Shown one piece after another: positions 33,150-40,223 of a DNA stretch of 45,977 bases. Source of the stretch: Acidobacteriota bacterium (GTDB lineage: Bacteria; Acidobacteriota; Terriglobia; Acidiferrales; UBA7541); contig PLUM01000010.1 of the NCBI GenBank assembly GCA_003165465.1, forward strand, positions 132,125 through 178,101, read 5' to 3'. The position numbers and the translations under genes are program-made. Position 1 is the stretch's first letter, and each line of letters starts with the position of its first letter. The notes under the pieces were generated by a model. That model was not told the origin of the DNA. It ran no database searches and saw only the letters and a program-made list of their open reading frames with translations.

Positions 33150-34015
33150 GTACGTCCGCGGCTGCATCATTGCGTCGCGGCAAGGGCAATCGGGCTGGAA
33201 CCTGCTTGAAGAGGGACGTCACGATCGAAATTGGCGGCCTTTCCGTGCGCCTGCACAAGATCGAACCGCAATTCCAGACGGTGCTCGAGGATCGCTATGC
33301 GGGATTCGTGAACGATTCCGCGGTCCCTCAATTCCACTTTGACGTGGAATCCGCATCTCCTCAAACGAGGGATCTCGACAAGGATGTCGCGGTGACGAGG
33401 AAAAACGGAATGTGGAAGGTCGAGCGCGGCGATTTCCGCGCCAATTGGGATGTGCAGACGCGTCGCGGGCGTGTGCGCCAGCCGGCGCGCCCCTACGCGC
33501 CCTACACGCCCTACGCAATTGATACGCTTCTCAGGATCGTTCACTCCATCGACCTTGCCGGCGATGGCGGATTTCTTCTCCATGCCGCGAGCGCAATTCG
33601 CGGCAACCGCGCATTTCTTTTTACAGGAGTTTCCGGGGCGGGCAAGACAACTCTGACGCGGCTGGCCCCGCCCGATGTCCAAATCCTCACCGATGAAATT
33701 TCCTATGTCCGCAGGGAGGGAACGGGGTTCCGCGCATATGGGACGCCCTTCGCGGGTGAACTGGCCCGCCCAGGCGAGAATCTTTCCGCTCCCGTTGCCG
33801 GAGTGTATCTGCTGGATAAGGGGCCGGAATGCCGCCTGGAATCCGTGGATCCGAGCACGGCAGTCAGGGCTTTGCTGCGAAACATTCTGTTTTTGACGCG
33901 AGATTCCGAGCTGGTTCATCGGTTATTCGAAACGGCCATGTCCTTCATCTCTCGTGTTCAGGTCCGGCGTTTTGTGTTCACTCCGGATGAGCGCGCTTGG
34001 GGGTTAATCGAATGA
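33146..34015 (+). CDS. HPr-kinase-like ATPase of a peptide-modification cluster
   Basis: This 289-residue protein has a C-terminal P-loop domain of the HPrK type: LLHAASAIRGNRAFLFTG leading to the Walker A motif GVSGAGKTTL (161-170), then LTDEISYVRREG and YGTPFAGE. The first 130 residues are not recognised. Such HPrK-like ATPases accompany PqqD-like proteins in lasso-peptide and other RiPP clusters (family knowledge); some are peptide kinases. ATG 33146 follows AGGAG and overlaps the peptidase stop (ATGA); the TTG at 33128 is less likely. A 9-bp tandem repeat at 33491-33517 codes for PYA/PYT. The end overlaps the PqqD-like gene by 4 bp. Confidence 0.8.
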   Translation: MSTSAAASLRRGKGNRAGTCLKRDVTIEIGGLSVRLHKIEPQFQTVLEDRYAGFVNDSAVPQFHFDVESASPQTRDLDKDVAVTRKNGMWKVERGDFRANWDVQTRRGRVRQPARPYAPYTPYAIDTLLRIVHSIDLAGDGGFLLHAASAIRGNRAFLFTGVSGAGKTTLTRLAPPDVQILTDEISYVRREGTGFRAYGTPFAGELARPGENLSAPVAGVYLLDKGPECRLESVDPSTAVRALLRNILFLTRDSELVHRLFETAMSFISRVQVRRFVFTPDERAWGLIE

Positions 34016-34341
34016 ACGAGAAATATATTTCCAGGAGCAGGGACATTGCCGCCGGTCTTCTGGGCGGCGAAATGATGATCATGTCCGCGGCCGATTCGAC
34101 ACTCTTCGTTCTCAACGGGACGGCCACGGCGATTTGGCGGGCCGCGGATGGCAAGACCCCGCTCAAGGAAATCGTCAGGAATTCCGTGTGCGCGGGCCAG
34201 AAAGTCGATCCCGATGTCGCCTACCGGGACGCCGTGGAATTCGCGGAAGCCCTGGCGGAACACGGCATTCTGAAAATAACCGACCGGCCATTCGACGGGA
34301 CTTTCGACGGGACTTCGGATCAACGGGGGGAGATTTCATGA
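34012..34341 (+). CDS. PqqD-like peptide-binding protein (RRE)
   Basis: This 109-residue protein matches the PqqD/RiPP-recognition-element fold: KYISRSRDIAAGLLGGEMMI, SADSTLFVLNGTATAIWRA with the typical LNGTATAIW turn, TPLKEIV and VEFAEALAEHGILKI. Such proteins present the leader peptide to the modifying enzyme. The C-terminal tail has two 12-bp repeats coding FDGT (34291-34314). It is coupled by 4-bp overlaps to both neighbours, placing it beside its likely partner, the radical SAM enzyme. Confidence 0.88.
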   Translation: MNEKYISRSRDIAAGLLGGEMMIMSAADSTLFVLNGTATAIWRAADGKTPLKEIVRNSVCAGQKVDPDVAYRDAVEFAEALAEHGILKITDRPFDGTFDGTSDQRGEIS

Positions 34342-35429
34342 GCTTGATGGAAGAAATTAATAACCGGGCCCTCGCGCTGGGCATTCCTCTCAGCGTACAT
34401 TTTGACCTTACGTATCGTTGCAACGAACGCTGCGAACACTGCTATCTCGATCATGACGACAAGGGCGAGTTAAGCACCAGCGAAGTCCACGATTTAATTG
34501 GCCAATTGGCTGGGGCCGGTGTTTTTTTTCTGACGCTCAGCGGGGGAGAGCCGCTTTTGCGGGACGACTGTTTCGATATCATCGAAACGGCCCGATCGTA
34601 TCAGCTCAACGTAAAACTGAAGACGAACGGCATTTTGATTCGGGAAGCGGAAGCGAGGCGTTTGCGCGCCCTCGGCGTGGAGCAGGTGCAAATCAGCGTC
34701 TATTCCCACCGGCCGGAGGTGCACGATGGAATCACGAAAGTTCCGGGATCGCTGCAACGCACTCTCAATTCGATCCGTTTCCTGAAATCGCAGGGACTGA
34801 AAGTGACGATTGCCAATGTCATGATGCGCAAGAACCTGCAAGATAGCGATCGAGTGCACGATCTGGCGAAGGAATTGGGCGTGAATTTTACGGTGGACCC
34901 CACGATTACACCCAGGATGGATGGCAATACGGACTTGCTCCGGCTACGGATCCCCTCCGAAGATCTTAAAAATGTGTTTCAAAACTCCAGGCTGGTGGGC
35001 AATGTCGAGGAATTTTGCGCGCCACCGAAGCCGGTGGACGATAGCATTCAGGAAGGCCTTCCCTGCAGCGCGGGGCACACCATGTGTTACATTTCGCCGT
35101 ACGGAGATTTATTTCCCTGCGTTCAATTTCCGCTCCCTTCCGGCAACATTCGGCTGGAAAAATTTTCCGACATTTGGCGGAATTCGCAGCAATTGCGCGA
35201 AGTGCGCTCCATCCATGCGCGCGATCTCCCCGTCTGTTCCTCCTGCTCCCATCTGGGGACTTGCACGCGTTGCCCAGGCCTGGCTTATATGGAAGGAAAT
35301 ATGCGCGGCCACTCCACCGCCGATTGCGAAAAATCGCTTGCAAGGACGGGGATTGTGCCCGCGTCCATGCTGTTGCAACCCATGATGGAGCAAAATTTAA
35401 ATTTTCGCGTCTTTCCGCCGACACCGTAA
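34338..35429 (+). CDS. Radical SAM/SPASM peptide-modifying enzyme
   Basis: This 363-residue protein has the radical SAM cluster motif C28-x3-C32-x2-C35 in LTYRCNERCEHCYLDHDD, then LTLSGGEPLLRDDC for SAM binding. The C-terminal SPASM domain has Cys243, 250, 261, 300, 303, 309, 312 and 330 (CSAGHTMCYISPYGDLFPC; CSSCSHLGTCTRC), enough for two auxiliary 4Fe-4S clusters. This is the PqqE/AlbA/sactionine-type layout; the reaction may be a thioether, C-C or other crosslink on the peptide (inference). ATG 34338 follows GGGGGGAG and overlaps the PqqD-like stop. Confidence 0.9.
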   Translation: MSLMEEINNRALALGIPLSVHFDLTYRCNERCEHCYLDHDDKGELSTSEVHDLIGQLAGAGVFFLTLSGGEPLLRDDCFDIIETARSYQLNVKLKTNGILIREAEARRLRALGVEQVQISVYSHRPEVHDGITKVPGSLQRTLNSIRFLKSQGLKVTIANVMMRKNLQDSDRVHDLAKELGVNFTVDPTITPRMDGNTDLLRLRIPSEDLKNVFQNSRLVGNVEEFCAPPKPVDDSIQEGLPCSAGHTMCYISPYGDLFPCVQFPLPSGNIRLEKFSDIWRNSQQLREVRSIHARDLPVCSSCSHLGTCTRCPGLAYMEGNMRGHSTADCEKSLARTGIVPASMLLQPMMEQNLNFRVFPPTP

Positions 35430-36153
35430 TTCCGCCGCCGGCGTCGCACCCGCCGCCGGCAATCCTTCGGAGCCGCGGATAAGCAGGGAAGTGTTTTGAA
35501 TGTTGCGGAGTGTTTTGAAGTTTGAGCGCTCCGTCTCTCGGTTCGAGAAGGGCGGGGATTGATCCGCGCGCCCGATGGTCTCCATAAAAAAAGAGCAACG
35601 GCCAGTGGCGGGCGCCTTCCAACCATGCGTAATGGTTGGCGCGTCGAAAGTCGAATACTACTCTACGGCTTCGCCTGCCTGACCGCTGCTCCCGGAGATC
35701 GATGGCTCCAGTTGGATGCGTTGAGGACTTGCGTCCTTCAGGACTGCTTTACTGCATGCAGTCCCCATCCGTGTAACCATCCATCATCCAAGGAAGTAAT
35801 AAAACAACACTCATTCCAATGCAGTGGCCGGCGTCATGCTTCGTCGTGACCACTGACACGTATTTCATCCGAGTTCGTAGGCGCATTAAAGCGGTTTGTC
35901 GAAAGGGCGGGATGCGGATTGCGCGGCCCGCTCAGGGATGGAAAGAGGAAGCGTGAAATTGGTGGAGGCAGGGGGGGAGTTGGAATAAGAAAGTGTATTG
36001 AAAACAAATGAGTTGCTGATTTTTCAACATGCTCAAAACGGATCAGGGTCGCAAATCATAAAAATAATCCGCAACAAAAGTGGCGCATTCCATGAGAAAA
36101 TGAATGGTCATATCGAAACCCTGCATTTGTAAAGGGAACAAGGACGGTCGATC
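35430..36153. other. 724-bp intergenic region without a supported gene
   Basis: After the radical SAM gene, a GCCGGCG/CGCCGGC stem (35437-35460) might end transcription, though no T-run follows. A short hairpin CCAACCAT/ATGGTTGG lies at 35619-35639. A tmRNA-end-like segment lies at 35949-35986 and is listed separately. Open frames here have no ribosome site or family match. AT-rich sequence just before 36154 may hold a promoter. Confidence 0.5.
35949..35986 (+). repeat. Imperfect direct copy of the tmRNA 3' end
   Basis: This stretch (AAGCGTGAAATTGGTGGAGG and on to gagttggaa) matches 38821-38854, which covers the last 23 bases of ssrA (as plus-strand complement) and 11 bp beyond it, with a few mismatches and a small insertion in the G-run. 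Both copies have the same orientation and bracket 2.9 kb. Confidence 0.65.
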
Positions 36154-36702
36154 TTGAACTGGCGAAAATATATTTCACACCTGCTCGGCTCGATGATTTT
36201 ACTTTTTGGAATTTGCGCATGGGCCCGCGCCGCGGAAGATCCTATCCAGCCGGAACAGGCGTATCGGTTGCGCCTCTACCACACGCATACCAATGAACGG
36301 ATCGATGTAATCTATCGGGTGGGCGACAATTACATATCTTCTGCCATCGATCGGCTAGACCAGTTTCTGAGGGACCATCGCACGGGTGATGTGATTCAGC
36401 TGGACCGGCGCGTGTTTGACTTGCTTCACGATTTGACTGCCGCCGTCGGCCGGCCCGAAACCGAGATCGATATTATTTGCGGTTACCGCACACCCTGGAG
36501 CAACGAATTTCTCCGGCGCACCTCTCAGGGCGTCGCATCACACAGCTTGCATATGCAGGGTGAGGCCATCGATATACGCATGCCAGGCGTCTCGACTTCC
36601 AAATTGCGAGACGTCGCACTCACGCTTCACCGCGGAGGGGTCGGCTTCTATCCGGGGTCGCGCTTTGTTCACGTGGATGTAGGCAGAGTTCGCCGCTGGT
36701 AA
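36154..36702 (+). CDS. DUF882 (YcbK-like, M15-type) exported protein
   Basis: This 182-residue protein has an N-terminal hydrophobic signal (LLGSMILLFGICAWARAAED) and the DUF882 domain related to M15 D,D-carboxypeptidases: EIDIICGYRTPWSNEFLR, GVASHSLHMQGEAIDIRMPG with the metal-ligand SxHxxGxAxD-like pattern, and RFVHVDVGRVRRW. A role in peptidoglycan or periplasmic polysaccharide processing is likely. The start is TTG 36154 (AAGGA upstream). It converges on the L,D-transpeptidase gene with a 3-bp gap. E. coli also has ycbK next to ycbB, so the pairing is meaningful. Confidence 0.9.
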   Translation: MNWRKYISHLLGSMILLFGICAWARAAEDPIQPEQAYRLRLYHTHTNERIDVIYRVGDNYISSAIDRLDQFLRDHRTGDVIQLDRRVFDLLHDLTAAVGRPETEIDIICGYRTPWSNEFLRRTSQGVASHSLHMQGEAIDIRMPGVSTSKLRDVALTLHRGGVGFYPGSRFVHVDVGRVRRW

Positions 36703-36705
36703 TTT

Positions 36706-38463
36706 CTATTGCTTCGTCGGGAACTCTGCAACACCATATGGCCTGTCTTGCGCTAGAGCATGTTCCAAGGCTGCATCCAGGGCGTAGATGTCATCAAAGA
36801 AGTGAACCTCGCCGCCTTCCACTACCACGGCAGTGTTATACAAGATCAGCACTGGAATGGGCACCTTTAGTTTGACTTCCATTGTCTTTTCGCCATTCAT
36901 AGCGGCTCGTATGTTCTCTTCACTCCACTCCTCCATGTTTCGCATTACCCACTTCGCCAGTTCGACGGGATCTTCGACGCGGATGCAGCCATGACTAAGG
37001 TCGCGCCTAGACCTGGAGAATAATTGTTGGGCGGGCGTGCCGTGCATATAGACGGCATACCGGTTGGGGAATTCGAATTTCAGCAAGCCGAGAGCATTTT
37101 CTGGGCCCGGTGTTTGCCGGACTCTCAATTTTCCGCCGCGGAGTTGAGCTATGATCTCTTTGCTCCCTGCCTCTTCGCTGACAACCTGCTCGTTCCTGTC
37201 CACGATTTCATAAGAGTTTTTTGAAAAATAGGATGGATTTTTTTGGAGATGCGGAATCAACTCAGCCTTCAAAATGCTTTCGGGAACGTTCCAGTAGGGC
37301 CGGAAAATTACGGATTTGATCTCGCTGGCGAAAACGGGCGTCTGGTGACCATAGGCTTTCCCTACGATCACCTTCATCGTGAAGGCGCTGCGGTATTCCC
37401 CGTTGACGGCGTAGAGGCGGAATTCGGGAATGTTCACCACAATGGGCGGCGGATCAAACTGGCGAGGAAGCCATCTCATGCGCTCCATGACAAGTTGAAG
37501 CTGCGTGACACGGCGGCTCAGCGGAATATTCAGTTTCTTTAGTGTTGGCGTGTCGAGAATTCCGTTTGGTTCGAGTCCGTGCCGCCGTTGAAAATGCTTG
37601 ACAGCCTTGACGATTGCGCCTTGATAGCGCCCTTCCGCGTGGACCTCCCCAAATTGCTCTGGAAGATCTCCCAGAAGTGTTAGGAACTTCGCGAGCCGAG
37701 GCAAGCCTGCGTAAGTATCGCCAGGTTTCACCTCGTGTGCGCTAGTGGGAAGATGTTCGCCACCATCGACGCGAGCGAATTCCATGTATTTTTTCAATGC
37801 ATCCTCTGTGCGGCGGTAAATCGGAAATGGAGGTTCAACGCTTATCAAAACAGATTCGACATTCGTTGCACCTACGAGTCTTTGCCCCAGAAACTCAGAG
37901 AGATCGATCTGCTGGTGATCAATGTCGAGACCAAAATGAAACAAACGAGGATTGACTCGTCCAATGTGCAGGTCGGAAATGTACCTCATCGCGGAAACCG
38001 TGAGCGCCAGATCAAATTTTACCAGGTCCGACTCGGGCACAACTGTCGAACGGTCGAATTTTGAAAGCCGCTCGTCCCATTGCGGGCCGTCGTAATCTTC
38101 CGGCCTGAGACCTTTTTCCGCGGCGCTCTTCAGTGATTGGATAATCGCACGAGCTTGAAGAGTCGGCTTACCCTGCTGGATCCAAGGGAGCGAGTCGCTA
38201 AAGGCGTCATAGAACTCAGTGGCTTCTTTCCGGTAATTCGCAAAATTCGGCCAGTATAGATCGGGCATCTCTCCTGAATCCAGGAAATTCCGAAGTAATC
38301 CTTCGCCATCCGCCGAAAGCCGATCGGGTCCCAAAACCGATCCGTAAAGGGCGGAATCGCTTTGCGCGTCGACTCGAGTTACGAGATCGATCCGGTTGGC
38401 TGAGGTTGAGAACAGAAGAAATCCGAGGCCAGCCACTATTTGAATGCGACGTAGAGTCATCAA
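36706..38463 (-). CDS. L,D-transpeptidase of the YcbB type
   Basis: This 585-residue protein has a signal-like N-terminus (IQIVAGLGFLLFSTSANR), an N-terminal scaffold domain, a PG_binding_1 segment (YQGAIVKAVKHFQRRHGLEP, NGILDTPTLKKLN) and a YkuD catalytic domain with HGTPAQQLFSRSRRDLSHGC and IRV, giving the catalytic Cys of SHGCIRV. It would form 3-3 crosslinks or attach partners to peptidoglycan in the periplasm. The length and domain order match LdtD/YcbB. The ATG is preceded by ggaggatgg-free sequence, so ribosome binding is weak; GC content is lower than in the surrounding genes. Confidence 0.93.
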   Translation of the reverse strand: MMTLRRIQIVAGLGFLLFSTSANRIDLVTRVDAQSDSALYGSVLGPDRLSADGEGLLRNFLDSGEMPDLYWPNFANYRKEATEFYDAFSDSLPWIQQGKPTLQARAIIQSLKSAAEKGLRPEDYDGPQWDERLSKFDRSTVVPESDLVKFDLALTVSAMRYISDLHIGRVNPRLFHFGLDIDHQQIDLSEFLGQRLVGATNVESVLISVEPPFPIYRRTEDALKKYMEFARVDGGEHLPTSAHEVKPGDTYAGLPRLAKFLTLLGDLPEQFGEVHAEGRYQGAIVKAVKHFQRRHGLEPNGILDTPTLKKLNIPLSRRVTQLQLVMERMRWLPRQFDPPPIVVNIPEFRLYAVNGEYRSAFTMKVIVGKAYGHQTPVFASEIKSVIFRPYWNVPESILKAELIPHLQKNPSYFSKNSYEIVDRNEQVVSEEAGSKEIIAQLRGGKLRVRQTPGPENALGLLKFEFPNRYAVYMHGTPAQQLFSRSRRDLSHGCIRVEDPVELAKWVMRNMEEWSEENIRAAMNGEKTMEVKLKVPIPVLILYNTAVVVEGGEVHFFDDIYALDAALEHALAQDRPYGVAEFPTKQ

Positions 38464-38618
38464 GGGCCATTTGCAAGTAAACCATCCTCAGCATAGTTCA
38501 AAAAACCGTTCGTAAGGGAGATACCTGAAGAGTTTGGTGATTTCCTTAACTCTTCAATTTTGTGATTTTGATGGTTTCGGGAGGCAAATTAACTGTCGCC
38601 CATATAGGAGCTGGAACC

Positions 38619-38738
38619 ATGTCGCAAACACAAAAAATCGCATTTATCACTGGAGCAGTTCCACGCCCACGTGATGGCAGTTCCCGGAAGTGGCAACCAC
38701 TAGGTCAAACAGAGCTTGCAGACACCGCCTGGCATTAG
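38619..38738 (+). pseudogene. Truncated start of a short-chain dehydrogenase gene
   Basis: AGGAG at 38606 and ATG 38619 open a 39-codon frame whose first residues, MSQTQKIAFITGA, are the usual start of an SDR (beta-1 and first Gly of the cofactor loop). The following residues (VPRPRDGSSRKWQ) do not continue the fold. The gene is broken right after the TGA of TGxxxGxG. The rest of 38464-38831 holds no recognisable gene. Confidence 0.55.
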
Positions 38739-38831
38739 CTCGCCATCCTGACATCTAACCGAATGAAAGGTCCGCAGAAGTTACGAGGGGAATTCGGACC
38801 CGCCAAGCAATTGAAAACAAAAGCGCGAAAA

Positions 38832-39190
38832 TGGTGGAGGCGGGGGGAGTTGAACCCCCGTCCGAAAAGCGCTACGGCTCGAAGCCTACATGCTTAGCTC
38901 AATTCCGATTGTTTCGCCAGCCACGCTCAGAATGAGCAAGAAACGCAGCCGACTAGTCCGATTGGTTCTCGCCGTCTCGCCGCGGACCGAGACTTGACGG
39001 CCAGCCTACTGTGTGACGTTTCTTACCGGGCCCGTAGGCGAAGCCCGGGGAAACGTAACCGTCCTAGTTTAAGCTAGGCGGCCAATGCCAGTTGTTGATT
39101 GGCAGTTCTAGTTTTCCACCCGATTGCGGGCAGGTGGCGCCCGGCATGCCTTCGAGTCGCGACAGCTTCCGTCGAAACCGTGTCGCCCCC
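38832..39190 (-). ncRNA. ssrA: Transfer-messenger RNA (tmRNA)
   Basis: This 359-nt tmRNA runs leftward. The 5' end GGGGGCGACACGGTTTCGAC and 3' end with an encoded CCA form an alanine-type tRNA-like domain; acceptor GGGGGCG pairs with CGCCTCC with one G-U. The T-arm is GGGGGTTCAACTCCCCC. The tag frame (complement of 39074-39103) reads ANQQLALAA and stop, ending in the usual hydrophobic LALAA degradation signal. Pseudoknot stems are evident, e.g. CCTAG/CTAGG around the tag end. It rescues stalled ribosomes. Confidence 0.96.
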
Positions 39191-39198
39191 ATTTCTTT

Positions 39199-39204
39199 AT
39201 TTTA
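39199..39204 (-). promoter_or_regulatory. Possible -10 element for ssrA
   Basis: Read on the minus strand, TAAAAT lies 8 bp before the tmRNA 5' end. The -35 region is not convincing. Confidence 0.35.
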
Positions 39205-39223
39205 ACACTTTTGCGGGGGGAAG

Positions 39224-39378
39224 AGTTGAGAGTTAACAGTCGAGAGTTAGGAGTTAGAGCACGAGGCGGGCGGCAGGAAAGCAGGGAGGCAAGGAGAGAA
39301 GAAGGTAGGGAGTAGGGCCGAGTTTAACGGGGTTTGGTGGGTTTTACGCTTAACTCCCGACTGCCGACTCTCGACTTG
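39224..39378. repeat. Imperfect inverted repeat between ssrA and the next gene
   Basis: 39224-39256 (GTTGAGAGTTAACAGTCGAG and on) and 39349-39378 (ending CCGACTCTCGACTTG) are inverted imperfect copies around a purine-rich 90-bp centre. Motifs such as GAGAGTTA occur more than once in each arm. No gene is seen in 39191-39518. Confidence 0.6.
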
Positions 39379-39453
39379 CACGTTGGACTTTTCCGTCTTA
39401 CGGCACGCTTATCCTGCCACGTGCGCGGGTCGAAACACCTGGCCGATGCGGAG

Positions 39454-39483
39454 TTGACAAGGCTTCCCCCGGCTTCCGATAAT
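39454..39483 (+). promoter_or_regulatory. Sigma-70-type promoter for the 39.5-44.4 kb gene run
   Basis: A perfect TTGACA (39454-39459) is followed after 18 bp by GATAAT (39478-39483). The predicted start of transcription near 39490 is about 30 bp before ATG 39519. Confidence 0.7.
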
Positions 39484-39518
39484 TGTTATTGGGATTATCT
39501 CGCGGGAGGCCCACGTTT

Positions 39519-40223
39519 ATGGCGGCAGATCCGAATGCGGTTGAGCAAGTCATTTCGCGAACCTTGCGTGACAATCTGGAAAAGATTCAGCGCACGGTGG
39601 ACGAATTGCACCAGGCGGTGAACGATATGGTCGCGGCATGCGCGAGCAGCCGTCCGAGCAACACGCTGCCTCCGATGGTGCGTGCGCAAGCGTCCGCGGC
39701 GTCGCTTTCCGCCACGCTCGAAGTCCTTTCGCGCTTTGTGACAGCCGCTTTGCAACCGCACATGCAGGTCCCGTTTGGACAGGATACGTTGCAGGTTCCT
39801 TCCATGGCCGAGCCGGAGGTTGTCGCACCGGAGCCCGTGCACACGCCCGCGCCGAAGATGGAGCCGCCGGAAGTCATGGCTCCGCCCATGCCCGAACCCG
39901 TGGCGCCTGTTTTTAGTCTGGACGCGCTGCCGCAAGAAGAGCAAGATTTACATAGGCGGGCCTATCGCGTTGCCAAGGTGTCGATGCAGGATATCAAGAT
40001 GCTGCGCGCCGAGGATGTGCGGATCGGGCGCGAGAAGAAAGATTTGTGTTCCAGATTGCGGGATGACATTGAAAAGGCTCACAAAGAATACGATCGCCGG
40101 TTCCAGTCCATCCAGTCTCATCCGGTGGATTATTTTTACGACTGGATGGTGGAAATTCTTGCCGATGGAGATGCACAAGCGCTCGGCAAGTACCCTTATT
40201 CCTCGCCGGTCGCGCACGGATAG
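39519..40223 (+). CDS. Hypothetical Pro-rich, partly coiled protein
   Basis: This 234-residue protein has no recognised domain. The first 80 residues are helical (VEQVISRTLRDNLEKIQRTV, DELHQAVNDMV), the middle (about 100-140) is Pro/Glu/Val-rich (PEVVAPEPVHTPAPKMEPPE) and the C-terminus is a basic-acidic helix (LRDDIEKAHKEYDRRF) ending in PYSSPVAHG. No signal or membrane segment is visible. ATG 39519 follows GGGAGG at 9 nt and a good promoter. It overlaps the transglycosylase gene by 59 bp, so the two are co-expressed. Confidence 0.8.
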   Translation: MAADPNAVEQVISRTLRDNLEKIQRTVDELHQAVNDMVAACASSRPSNTLPPMVRAQASAASLSATLEVLSRFVTAALQPHMQVPFGQDTLQVPSMAEPEVVAPEPVHTPAPKMEPPEVMAPPMPEPVAPVFSLDALPQEEQDLHRRAYRVAKVSMQDIKMLRAEDVRIGREKKDLCSRLRDDIEKAHKEYDRRFQSIQSHPVDYFYDWMVEILADGDAQALGKYPYSSPVAHG

